A stretch of 64,000 bases of DNA, taken from contig NZ_JBBAYJ010000019.1 of assembly GCF_037153975.1 (NCBI RefSeq), positions 24,851-88,850 of the forward strand, in the 5' to 3' direction. The DNA comes from Aquipuribacter sp. SD81. GTDB lineage: Bacteria > Actinomycetota > Actinomycetes > Actinomycetales > JBBAYJ01. This document shows, in pieces, positions 18,428 through 26,845 of this stretch. Positions within the stretch are counted from its first letter, which is position 1. Every line of letters begins with the position of its first letter. The notes beneath the pieces were generated by a model. That model was not told the DNA's origin. It worked only from the letters and a program-made list of their open reading frames with translations, and searched no databases. The translations under genes were made by a program, and so were the position numbers.

Positions 18428-19398
18428 GCGGGGGCCCGGCGACGTCCGGGGCCCCGCCGGTGGTGCTCGCCGTCGTGGGGGCGACGGCGACCGGGAAGTC
18501 CGACGTCGCCGTCGGGCTGTGCGAGGCCCTCGGCGGCGAGGCGGTCAACGCCGACTCCATGCAGCTGTACGAGGGCATGGACGTCGGGACGGCCAAGCTG
18601 ACGGTGCGGGAGCGGCGGGGCGTCCCGCACCACCTGCTCGACGTCTGGCCGGTCACCCGTCCCGCCGCGGTCGCGGAGTACCAGGAACTCGCTCGCGCGG
18701 CGTTCGCGGACGTCGCCGGTCGCGGCCGGCTGCCCGTGCTCGTCGGCGGGTCGGGCCTGTACGTGCGGGCGGCCCTGGACGACCTGCGCTTCCCCGGCAC
18801 CGACCCGGACGTGCGCGCCCGGCTGAGCGCGGAGGCCGAGGAGGTGGGTGCGCCGGCGATGCACGAGCGGCTGCGCCGGGTCGACCCCGCCGCGGCCGCG
18901 GCGATCCTGCCCGGCAACGTGCGGCGCGTCGTGCGGGCGCTGGAGGTCGTGGAGATCACCGGGCGCCCGTTCAGCGCGGCCATGCCCGAGCCGGGGGCGC
19001 GGGCCCGCGCGGTGCCCGCCGTCGTGCTCGGCCTGCGCCGGGAACGCCCCGACGTCGACCGTCGCATCGCGGAGCGGGTGGACCGCATGTGGCGCGACGG
19101 CCTCGTCGATGAGGTCCGGTCGCTGCGCGAGCGGGGCCTCGCCGAGGGGCCGACCGCGTCGCGGGCCGTCGGCTACGCGCAGGTCCTCGAGCTGCTCGCC
19201 GGGCGCACGGGGGACGACGAGGCCCGCGAGGCCACCGTGCGCGCCACGCGCCGCCTCGTCCGCCGGCAGGAGTCGTGGTTCGGCGCCGACCCCGACGTGC
19301 TGTGGCTCGACGTCGCCGCCGACGACACCGCCGCGGCGCTCACCGAGCGGGCCCGGGCGCTCGTCGTCCCCCGCCTCCGCGAGAGGATGGGGGCGTGA
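18424..19398 (+). CDS. miaA: tRNA dimethylallyltransferase MiaA
   Basis: The 324-residue enzyme transfers a dimethylallyl group to A37 of tRNAs, making the substrate for MiaB. The P-loop GATATGKSDVAV, the substrate motif NADSMQLYEGMDVGTAKL, VGGSGLYVRA and the conserved SRAVGYAQ are all present. The GTG start overlaps the preceding stop by 4 nt, which excludes longer in-frame starts lying inside that gene. dapF overlaps its 3' end by 4 nt. Confidence 0.97.
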   Translation: MSGGPATSGAPPVVLAVVGATATGKSDVAVGLCEALGGEAVNADSMQLYEGMDVGTAKLTVRERRGVPHHLLDVWPVTRPAAVAEYQELARAAFADVAGRGRLPVLVGGSGLYVRAALDDLRFPGTDPDVRARLSAEAEEVGAPAMHERLRRVDPAAAAAILPGNVRRVVRALEVVEITGRPFSAAMPEPGARARAVPAVVLGLRRERPDVDRRIAERVDRMWRDGLVDEVRSLRERGLAEGPTASRAVGYAQVLELLAGRTGDDEAREATVRATRRLVRRQESWFGADPDVLWLDVAADDTAAALTERARALVVPRLRERMGA

Positions 19399-20309
19399 GC
19401 AGCCCCCTCGGACCCGACGGCCTGCACGCGCTCAAGGCGCACGGGACGGGCAACGACTTCGTCGTCGTCCTCGACCCGGACGACACGTGGCCGCTGGTGA
19501 CCGACGTCGTCCGCGCGCTGTGCGACCGGCGCCTGGGTGTGGGCGCGGACGGGGTCATCCGCGCCGTGCGCGCCGACGTCGACGGCGAGGCCGGCTGGTT
19601 CATGGACCACGTCAACGCCGACGGCACCACCGCCGAGATGTGCGGCAACGGGGTACGCGTCCTCGCCCACAGCCTCGTCGACGCCGGTCTCGTCGACCCG
19701 GCCGTCGGGCGCGTGCCGGTGCTGTCGCGCGCTGGCGCGCGGCCCGTGCGGCTCGTCGCGGCGGGCTACCCCGTGTACGCGGTCGAGATGGGGCCGGTGA
19801 GCGTCGCCGAGGACCTCGTGGCCGTCGGGGTCGTCGGCCCCGACCGCACGCGGCGCCTGCCCGGGCGGGCGGTCGACGTCGGCAACCCGCACGTCGTCGT
19901 CGACGTCGGCGACGTCGCGGCCGTCCTCGACGCCGACCTCGCGCGCCGTCCCACCCTCGAGCCGGAGCCGGAGCACGGCGCGAACGTCGAGCTCGTCGGC
20001 GGGGTCGGCCAGGGTGACGCCCCCGGGACGGGCTACCTGCGCATGCGCGTGCACGAGCGCGGGGTGGGGGAGACGTCCTCGTGCGGGACCGGCGCCGTCG
20101 CGGCGGCCGCCGCGGCGTCGCTGCGCAACGGGCACCGCTCCTGGACCGTCGACGTGCCGGGCGGCCGGCTGCGGGTGCGGCTGCGCCGCCGGGAGGACGA
20201 GGGCATCGTCGGCAGCGAGCTCGCCGGTCCCGCCGAGGTCGTCGCCCGCCTGGTCGTCGAGCCCGCGTGGCTGGAGCGGGCCGCGGCCGGTCAGCCGCTC
20301 AGCCGCTGA
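19395..20309 (+). CDS. dapF: Diaminopimelate epimerase
   Basis: The 304-residue enzyme interconverts LL- and meso-diaminopimelate for lysine and peptidoglycan synthesis. It starts with the family phrase KAHGTGNDFVVV and carries both catalytic cysteines in AEMCGNGVRVLAH and TSSCGTGAVA. The two-domain symmetrical fold is full length. The GTG start overlaps miaA by 4 nt. The 3' end overlaps the convergent RsmC-like gene by 11 nt. Confidence 0.97.
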   Translation: MSSPLGPDGLHALKAHGTGNDFVVVLDPDDTWPLVTDVVRALCDRRLGVGADGVIRAVRADVDGEAGWFMDHVNADGTTAEMCGNGVRVLAHSLVDAGLVDPAVGRVPVLSRAGARPVRLVAAGYPVYAVEMGPVSVAEDLVAVGVVGPDRTRRLPGRAVDVGNPHVVVDVGDVAAVLDADLARRPTLEPEPEHGANVELVGGVGQGDAPGTGYLRMRVHERGVGETSSCGTGAVAAAAAASLRNGHRSWTVDVPGGRLRVRLRRREDEGIVGSELAGPAEVVARLVVEPAWLERAAAGQPLSR

Positions 20310-20940
20310 CGTCCCGGCGGACCCGCAGCACCCGGTAGCCCTTGCTGCTCGCGAGCCGGGTCGTCGCGAGGTGCGCGCCGAGGCCCGCCGGGTCGTCCAG
20401 GCCGTCGGCGAGCCAGCGGTGCAGGGAGTCGGCGCCGAGGTTGCGCTGCACGACGAGGTCCGCGTGGCCTCCGGTCGCGAGCCGCGGCAGCCAGAGCCGC
20501 AGCAGGTCGTGCAGGGCGGCCTTGCCGATCCGGATCGGCGGGTTGGACCACACGGCGGCGAAGCGCAGCGCGGGGTCGACGTCCTCCGGCGCCGCGACCC
20601 GCACGTTGGTGAGGCCGTTCAGGGCGGCGTTCTCGGCCGTGAGCGCTCGCGCGCGGGCGTTGACGTCGACCGCCCACACCGTCGCCGCCGGGGCGCGGGC
20701 CGCGAGCGCGAGGGCGAGCGGTCCCCACCCGCAGCCGAGGTCGAGCAGGTCCCCGCCCGCGGGCACGTCCGTCGCCGAGCGCAGCAGCACGGCCGTGCCC
20801 GGGTCGAGCCGGTCGCCGCTGAAGACCCCCGCCGCCGTCCGCACCCGCACGGCCCGGCCGTCGAGGTCGAGCGAGAGCTCGCGCGCGCGGGCGGGCGCCG
20901 CCGGGTCGGCGTCGAAGTAGTGGGGCTGCTGCTCGCTCAC
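20299..20940 (-). CDS. RsmC-like class I methyltransferase
   Basis: The 213-residue protein has the SAM-binding motif LLDLGCGWGPLALALA and the NPPIRIGK motif typical of RsmC-type N2-guanine rRNA methyltransferases. The N-terminal segment EQQPHYFDADP and VFSGDRLDPGTAVLL also match the single-domain actinobacterial members of this group. It likely modifies 16S rRNA, though the target is inferred only by family. The GTG start overlaps the stop of the upstream antiporter gene by 4 nt, so the two are cotranscribed. Confidence 0.88.
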   Translation of the reverse strand: MSEQQPHYFDADPAAPARARELSLDLDGRAVRVRTAAGVFSGDRLDPGTAVLLRSATDVPAGGDLLDLGCGWGPLALALAARAPAATVWAVDVNARARALTAENAALNGLTNVRVAAPEDVDPALRFAAVWSNPPIRIGKAALHDLLRLWLPRLATGGHADLVVQRNLGADSLHRWLADGLDDPAGLGAHLATTRLASSKGYRVLRVRRDVSG

Positions 20941-22064
20941 GGTGCCGGGCTCCCCTCCGGGCCTCTCGCCGTGCGCCGGCGGCGTCGCCTGACCTCGGCG
21001 CCGACGAGCACGAGCAGGGTGAGGGCGGTGAGGGGCGCGAGGAAGCCGACCACCACCCGTCCGAGCACGGGCACGGCGTCGTGGCCCGTGGCGTCGAGCG
21101 CGAGGAACGTGACGTACACGCCGTAGTAGAGGACGAAGACGACCCCCTCCCAGCGGGCGACGGCCGCCCCGGTGAACACCACCGGCAGGAGCGCGAGCGC
21201 GACGACGACCATGACCGGTAGGTCGAGCACCACGGCCCCGCGCGACACCGGGACGCCGTCCGGGCTGATGAGGGCGGCCAGACCCAGCACCGCCCCGAGG
21301 TTGAAGATGTTGCTGCCGACGACGTTGCCGACAGCCATGTCGCGCTGGCCGCGGACCGCCGCGACGACCGAGGTCGCGAGCTCCGGCAGCGACGTGCCGA
21401 CGGCCACGACCGTGAGGCCCATGACGAGCTCGCTGACGCCGAGCGCCTCGCCGATGTCGGTCGCGGCTCCCACCAGCAGGCGGGCGCCGAGCACGAGCAG
21501 CGCGACGCCCGCCGCCACGAGCAGGGCGTCGACGACCGTCCGGCGCCGCCCGCTGCCGCGCCGGACGGGCTCGTCCGTCCCCGGGGCGACGCCCGGCTCG
21601 TCGTCGTCGCGCCGGGTCCGCGACGTCCAGACCGTCCGCCCGACGTACAGCAGCAGGAGCACGAGCAGCAGCAGGCCGTCGAGGCGCCCGATGCTGCCGT
21701 CGAGCGCGAGCAGGAGGGCGACGACCGACAGGCCGATCATCACCGGCACGTCCTGCCGCACCACGCGCGTGCGGACCACGAGCGGCAGCACGACGGCGCT
21801 CGCGCCGAGCACGAGCAGGACGTTGGCGATGTTGCTGCCGACGACGTTGCCGACCGCGAGGCCCGGCGAGCCGGACAGGCTCGCGTCGAGGGTGACGGCG
21901 AGCTCGGGCGCCGACGTCGCGAAGGACACGACCGTGAGCCCCACGACGAGCGGGGACAGGCCGAGCGCGAGCGCGAGGCCGCCGGCCCCCCGCACGAGGA
22001 GCTCCCCGCCGACGACGAGGACGACGAGCCCACCGAGGAGACCGAGGACGGTCAGCAGGTCCAC
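20937..22064 (-). CDS. Calcium/sodium antiporter (CaCA family)
   Basis: The 375-residue membrane protein has ten or eleven hydrophobic segments and both signature alpha repeats: SFATSAPELAVTLDASLSG with GNVVGSNIANVLL, and AVGTSLPELATSVVAAV with GNVVGSNIFNLGAVLG. These place it in the YrbG-like CaCA exchangers that expel Ca2+ against Na+ or H+. The charged loop between the halves is about 40 residues. The GTG at 22064 has GGGAGG 5 nt upstream. It heads a two-gene unit with the RsmC-like gene and diverges from hflX. Confidence 0.93.
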   Translation of the reverse strand: MDLLTVLGLLGGLVVLVVGGELLVRGAGGLALALGLSPLVVGLTVVSFATSAPELAVTLDASLSGSPGLAVGNVVGSNIANVLLVLGASAVVLPLVVRTRVVRQDVPVMIGLSVVALLLALDGSIGRLDGLLLLVLLLLYVGRTVWTSRTRRDDDEPGVAPGTDEPVRRGSGRRRTVVDALLVAAGVALLVLGARLLVGAATDIGEALGVSELVMGLTVVAVGTSLPELATSVVAAVRGQRDMAVGNVVGSNIFNLGAVLGLAALISPDGVPVSRGAVVLDLPVMVVVALALLPVVFTGAAVARWEGVVFVLYYGVYVTFLALDATGHDAVPVLGRVVVGFLAPLTALTLLVLVGAEVRRRRRRTARGPEGSPAP

Positions 22065-22128
22065 GCCGCCTCCCTGACGCGTAATCGGCTGGGGCCGACA
22101 GGCCACCGCGTGCGATCCTGGCAGGACG

Positions 22129-23595
22129 ATGCCACGCACACACACCGACCCCACCCCGCGCGACGCCCGCCGGCCGGAGCCCCTCGACGGCCTCGAGCCG
22201 GGCGGGCCCGACGACGGGTACGACGCGTACGACGGGGACCAGCTCGACCTCGCCGACCGCCAGGCGCTGCGCCGCGTCGCGGGCCTGTCCACGGAGCTCA
22301 CCGACGTCACCGAGGTCGAGTACCGCCAGCTCCGGCTGGAGCGCGTCGTGCTCGCCGGGCTCTGGACCTCGGCCGGCGTCGAGGACGCCGAGGTGGGCCT
22401 CGCCGAGCTCGCCGCCCTCGCCGAGACCGCCGGCTCGCAGGTGCTCGACGCGCTGCTGCAGCGTCGCGACAAGCCGGACCCCTCGACGTTCCTCGGCTCC
22501 GGCAAGGCGGCCGAGCTCCGCGACATCGTCGCGACGACCGGCGCGGACACCGTCGTCGTGGACGGCGAGCTGTCGCCGTCGCAGCGGCGCAGCCTGGAGG
22601 ACGTCGTCAAGGTCAAGGTGGTCGACCGGACCGCGCTGATCCTCGACATCTTCGCCCAGCACGCCAAGAGCCGGGAGGGCAAGGCGCAGGTCGAGCTCGC
22701 GCAGCTGGAGTACCTGCTCCCGCGCCTGCGCGGCTGGGGCGAGTCGATGTCCCGGCAGGCCGGTGGCCGGGTCGCCGGCGGTGCCGGCATCGGCTCCCGC
22801 GGCCCCGGTGAGACCAAGATCGAGCTCGACCGGCGGCGCATCCGCACCCGCATGGCGAAGCTGAGGCGCGAGATCGCCGACATGCGCACCGCGCGGGAGA
22901 CCAAGCGCGGCAGCCGCCGCCGCAACGCGGTGCCGTCGATCGCGATCGCCGGCTACACGAACGCCGGCAAGTCGAGCCTGCTCAACCGGCTCACGGGGGC
23001 CGGCGTGCTCGTGGAGGACGCGCTCTTCGCGACCCTGGACCCGACCGTGCGCCGGGCCGAGCTGCCGGACGGTCGCGCCGTCACCCTTGCCGACACCGTC
23101 GGCTTCGTCCGGCACCTGCCGCACCAGCTCGTCGAGGCGTTCCGCTCGACGCTGGAGGAGGTGGCGGAGGCCGACCTGGTCGTCCACGTGGTCGACGCGT
23201 CCCACCCGGACCCCGAGGGCCAGCTGTCGGCCGTCCGCGCGGTCATGGCCGACGTCGACGCGCACCGGGTGCCCGAGGTCGTCGCCCTCAACAAGTGCGA
23301 CGTCGCCGACCCCGAGGTCGTCGACCGGCTGCTGCGCCGGGAGCGCGCGGCGGTGGCGGTGTCGGCGCGGACCGGCTCGGGCATCGACGCGCTCCTGCAG
23401 CGCATCGCCTCCGACCTGCCCCACCCGGACGTCGAGGTCGACGTCGTGGTGCCGTTCACGCGCGGCGACCTCGTGAGCCGGGTCCACGACGACGGGGAGG
23501 TGCTCGCGGTCGACCACGAGCCCGCGGGGACCCGGGTGCGGGCGAGGGTCGACGAGGCGCTGGCGGCGGCGCTGCACGAGGCGGAGGACCGCTAG
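22129..23595 (+). CDS. hflX: GTPase HflX
   Basis: The 488-residue GTPase has the HflX N-terminal domain (SGKAAELRDIV, RTALILDIFAQHAKSREGK), the linker GSRGPGETKIELDRR, and the G domain with G1 AGYTNAGKSSLLN, G3 DTVGF and G4 NKCD. HflX splits stalled or heat-damaged ribosomes. The acidic N-terminal ~40 residues are not conserved. A -10-like GATCCT lies about 9 nt before the ATG. The stop TAG forms part of the -10 hexamer of the following helicase gene. Confidence 0.96.
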   Translation: MPRTHTDPTPRDARRPEPLDGLEPGGPDDGYDAYDGDQLDLADRQALRRVAGLSTELTDVTEVEYRQLRLERVVLAGLWTSAGVEDAEVGLAELAALAETAGSQVLDALLQRRDKPDPSTFLGSGKAAELRDIVATTGADTVVVDGELSPSQRRSLEDVVKVKVVDRTALILDIFAQHAKSREGKAQVELAQLEYLLPRLRGWGESMSRQAGGRVAGGAGIGSRGPGETKIELDRRRIRTRMAKLRREIADMRTARETKRGSRRRNAVPSIAIAGYTNAGKSSLLNRLTGAGVLVEDALFATLDPTVRRAELPDGRAVTLADTVGFVRHLPHQLVEAFRSTLEEVAEADLVVHVVDASHPDPEGQLSAVRAVMADVDAHRVPEVVALNKCDVADPEVVDRLLRRERAAVAVSARTGSGIDALLQRIASDLPHPDVEVDVVVPFTRGDLVSRVHDDGEVLAVDHEPAGTRVRARVDEALAAALHEAEDR

Positions 23596-23605
23596 CCTCC
23601 CTCCG

Positions 23606-25789
23606 GTGACCGAGCCCGCCGCCGCGCCGCCGGAGGGCGGCGCCGCCGAGCCGGCCACGGCTGCCGCGGACCTCGCGGACGAGGCGGCCGGGCTGCTGGC
23701 GACGGTCGTCGCCGCGACGGGCGGCACCCCCCGCGCCGGGCAGGAGCAGATGGCGCGCGCCGTCGCCGAGGCCGTGACGGAGCACCGGCACCTGCTCGTC
23801 CAGGCCGGGACCGGCACCGGGAAGTCGTGGGGCTACCTCGTCCCGGTCGTGGCCGCGGCGGTCCGCCGGGGCGAGCGGGTCGTCGTCGCGACGTCGACGC
23901 TCGCGCTGCAGGGCCAGCTCGTGCGCCACGACCTGCCGCGCCTGGCCGACGCCCTCGAGGGCCCGCTCGGACGCCGCCCCACGTGGCAGCTCGTCAAGGG
24001 CCGCAACAACTACGTGTGCCGGCACCGTCTGGACGGCGGCGACGCCGAGGAGGACGACGCGCTGTCGCTGTGGGGCGCCGACGACGGCTCCGCGGGACCT
24101 CGCTCGGGACTGGAGCTGCAGGTCGCGCGGGCCCGGGAGTGGGCGGAGACCACGACGACCGGCGACCGTGACGAGCTCGTGCCCGGGGTGTCGGACCGGG
24201 CGTGGCGGGCCGTGTCGGTGACGGCGCGGGAGTGCCTGGGAGCGCAGCGCTGCCCCGCGGCCGCGGAGTGCTTCAGCGAGGACGCACGCGCCCGCGCGCG
24301 GGAGGTCGACGTCGTCGTCACCAACCACGCGCTGCTCACCATCGACGCCGTCGAGGGCCTGCAGACCCTGCCGCCGCACGACGTCGTCGTCGTCGACGAG
24401 GCGCACGACCTCGTCGACCGGGTGACGACGACGTTGTCGCGGGACCTCACGGCCACCGCCGTCCGGACCGCGGCCGGGGCCGCCCGCCGGTCCGGCGCGG
24501 ACGCCTCGCAGGTGCGCGACCTCGAGCGGGCGGCCGACGGGCTCGAGCGGGCGCTCGCCGACGTGACGCCGGGCCGGCTGCCCGACGGACCGTCCGCCAC
24601 GGTGCAGGACGCGCTGCTGCTGGTCTCGACCGCCGCGCGCGGCACGCTGCGCTCCCTGCCGCGCGACCAGCCCGCCGGCGAGGACGCGGGCGCCGCGCGG
24701 AGCCAGGCCGGCCGCGCGGCCCTGCTCGAGGTCGTCGGGACCGCCGAGCGGCTGGCCGGCGTCCCCCGCCCGGACCGCGACGACACGGCCGGCCCCGCGG
24801 CGGGGGGCGGGACGGCGGGTGAGGGCGAGACGGACGACGAGGACGCCGTCGAGGCCGAGGCCGAGGCCGAGGCCGAGGCGCCGGCGGAGGCGCCCACCGG
24901 CACCGACGTCGTGTGGCTCGACGACGACGAGCGCCGCGGTCACGTGCTCGTCGCGGCGCCGCTCAGCGTGGCCGGGCTGCTCCGCAGCCGGCTCCTCGAC
25001 ACCCGCACCGTCGTCGCGACGTCCGCGACGCTCGTCGGGCCGGGCGGCTTCGACGCCCTCGCGCGCCGCCTCGGGCTCGGTCGGGGCGGGTGGACCGGTC
25101 TCGACGTCGGCAGCCCCTTCGACTACCGCCGCCAGGCGATCCTCTACGTGGCCGCGCACCTGCCGCCGCCGGGCCGTGACGGCCACGGGGAGCCGCTGTG
25201 GGACGAGCTCGTCGCGCTCGTCGAGGCCGCGGGCGGTCGCACCCTCGGCCTGTTCTCCTCGCGCCGGGCCGCCGAGCGGGCCGCGGAGGTCGTGCGCGCG
25301 CGCACCGACCTGCCGGTGCTGTGCCAGGGCGACGACGCGGTGCCGACGCTCGTCCGGCAGTTCGCCGACGACGAGCCCACCTGCCTCTTCGGCACGCTCG
25401 GGCTGTGGCAGGGCGTCGACGTGCCCGGGCCTTCGTGCAGCCTCGTCGTGCTCGACCGGGTGCCGTTCCCCCGCCCCGACGACCCGCTCGCGCAGGCCCG
25501 CACCGAGGCGGTCGCCGCCGGCGGCGGCAACGGGTTCATGACGGTGTCGGTCGCGCACGCCGCGACCCTGCTCGCGCAGGGCGCGGGACGCCTCGTGCGC
25601 AGCACCGCCGACCGCGGGGTCGTCGCCGTCCTCGACCAGCGCGTCGTGACCCGCCGCTACGGCGACGCGCTCCTGCAGGCGCTGCCGCCCATGTGGCGGA
25701 CCACGGACCGGGCGACGGTCCTCGCGGCGCTCGAGCGGCTGCGCGCCACCGCCGGTTCCGCCGGCGACGCACGGGCGGCTACCGGCTGA
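23606..25789 (+). CDS. dinG: DinG-type Fe-S DNA helicase
   Basis: The 727-residue protein is an XPD/DinG superfamily 2 helicase. Walker A is VQAGTGTGKSWGYL, the DEAH box is VVVVDEAHDLVDR, and the Fe-S cluster cysteines lie in NNYVCRHR, ARECLGAQRCPAAAECF. Motifs V/VI are GLWQGVDVPG and QGAGRLVRS. DinG-type enzymes unwind forked or R-loop DNA in repair. TAGCCT ends 7 nt before the GTG start and overlaps the hflX stop codon, which suggests a leaderless promoter. A Glu-Ala repeat sits in the middle loop. The 3' end overlaps the LysR gene by 11 nt. Confidence 0.93.
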   Translation: MTEPAAAPPEGGAAEPATAAADLADEAAGLLATVVAATGGTPRAGQEQMARAVAEAVTEHRHLLVQAGTGTGKSWGYLVPVVAAAVRRGERVVVATSTLALQGQLVRHDLPRLADALEGPLGRRPTWQLVKGRNNYVCRHRLDGGDAEEDDALSLWGADDGSAGPRSGLELQVARAREWAETTTTGDRDELVPGVSDRAWRAVSVTARECLGAQRCPAAAECFSEDARARAREVDVVVTNHALLTIDAVEGLQTLPPHDVVVVDEAHDLVDRVTTTLSRDLTATAVRTAAGAARRSGADASQVRDLERAADGLERALADVTPGRLPDGPSATVQDALLLVSTAARGTLRSLPRDQPAGEDAGAARSQAGRAALLEVVGTAERLAGVPRPDRDDTAGPAAGGGTAGEGETDDEDAVEAEAEAEAEAPAEAPTGTDVVWLDDDERRGHVLVAAPLSVAGLLRSRLLDTRTVVATSATLVGPGGFDALARRLGLGRGGWTGLDVGSPFDYRRQAILYVAAHLPPPGRDGHGEPLWDELVALVEAAGGRTLGLFSSRRAAERAAEVVRARTDLPVLCQGDDAVPTLVRQFADDEPTCLFGTLGLWQGVDVPGPSCSLVVLDRVPFPRPDDPLAQARTEAVAAGGGNGFMTVSVAHAATLLAQGAGRLVRSTADRGVVAVLDQRVVTRRYGDALLQALPPMWRTTDRATVLAALERLRATAGSAGDARAATG
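24851..24880 (+). repeat. GAGGCC hexanucleotide repeat in dinG
   Basis: Four copies of GAGGCC plus one GAGGCG encode a run of Glu-Ala dipeptides in the loop between the DEAH part and the second helicase half. Copy changes would not shift the frame. Confidence 0.85.
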
Positions 25790-26774
25790 CGGCGACGCCG
25801 GACGGCCGGTCCGTCGCGCTCCCCACGAGTGCCTGCAGGACCGCGGCGACGGCGGGCACCCGCGCGAGGTCGGGCGTCGTCACGGCCACGACCCGCCGCC
25901 GCGCCACCGGGTCGAGGGGCACCGTGACGACGTCCCGGTCCGCGACGTGGCTGCCGGCGAGCCCGGGCAGCAGCGCGACGCCCAGCCCCTCCGCCACGAG
26001 CCCGAGGACCGCGACGTAGTCGTCGGTCTCGTACCGCAGCCGGGGCCGGAAGCCCGCGGCGGCGGCGAGGTCGACGAGGTGGCCCCGGCAGCGCGGGCAG
26101 CCCGCGATCCAGTCCTCGTCCGACAGCTCGGCGACCGCGACCCGGTCGCGTCGCGCCCACGCTGTGTCGCCCCGCACCGCGAGCCTCACCTCGTCGAGGA
26201 GGAGCGGCGCGACGTGCAGGCCGGCCAGGTCCGACACGCGGTCGGTGCGGTCGGTGCCGTCGGTGCCGTCGGTGCCGTCGGTGCCGTCGGTGAGGTCGTA
26301 GGAGAAGGTGACGACGACGTCCGCCTCGCCGTCGCGGACGAGCCGCACCGAGTCCGGCGGCTCGACCTCCTGCAGGGCGACCTGCAGCCCGGGGTGCGCC
26401 GCGCGGAGCGCGGCGAGCGCACGCGGGACGAGGCGCGCGGACGCCGACGGGAACGCGACGAGGCGCACGGTCCCCGCGGCGAGCCCCGCGACCGCCTGCA
26501 CCTCACGCTCGGCGACAGCGAGCAGCGCCTCCACGGCGACGGCGTGGCGGGCGAGGACGCGGCCGGGCTCCGTCGGCCGCGAGCGGCGGCCGACCCGCTC
26601 GACGAGCGCGGTGCCCATGACGCGCTCCGCCCGGCGCAGCTGCTGGCTCGCCGCGGGCTGGCTTACGCCCAGCCGCCGGGCGGCCGCCGACACCGAGCCC
26701 TCCTCGGAGACGGCCCGGAGCAGTCGCAGCACGTCGACGTCGAGGGGCAAGGGCGGCAGCCTACGACGACCCAT
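25779..26774 (-). CDS. LysR-family transcriptional regulator
   Basis: The 331-residue protein has the N-terminal winged helix (VDVLRLLRAVSEEGSVSAAA, RRLGVSQPAASQQLRR) and the two-lobed effector domain (TVRLVAFPSASARLVP, GLGVALLPGLAG). A CPRC cysteine pair in the effector domain is unusual. A run of Thr-Asp-Gly repeats at about residues 160-180 is inserted in a surface loop. It diverges from the class-V aminotransferase-fold gene, its likely target, with 71 nt between the starts. The ATG at 26774 gives the normal family length. Confidence 0.9.
   Translation of the reverse strand: MGRRRLPPLPLDVDVLRLLRAVSEEGSVSAAARRLGVSQPAASQQLRRAERVMGTALVERVGRRSRPTEPGRVLARHAVAVEALLAVAEREVQAVAGLAAGTVRLVAFPSASARLVPRALAALRAAHPGLQVALQEVEPPDSVRLVRDGEADVVVTFSYDLTDGTDGTDGTDGTDRTDRVSDLAGLHVAPLLLDEVRLAVRGDTAWARRDRVAVAELSDEDWIAGCPRCRGHLVDLAAAAGFRPRLRYETDDYVAVLGLVAEGLGVALLPGLAGSHVADRDVVTVPLDPVARRRVVAVTTPDLARVPAVAAVLQALVGSATDRPSGVAVSR
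26241..26294 (-). repeat. 9-nt tandem repeat in the LysR gene
   Basis: Six units of GTCGGTGCC (first and last degenerate) encode a TDGTDGTDGTDG run in the effector domain. The unit is a multiple of three, so copy change alters loop length without frameshift. Confidence 0.85.
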
Positions 26775-26845
26775 AAGCCCTGTGGATGGGTCGCGGAAGA
26801 ACCTGCTGCTTGTGGCATGACCGCGGCGGTGGGCACGCTGTCGGG

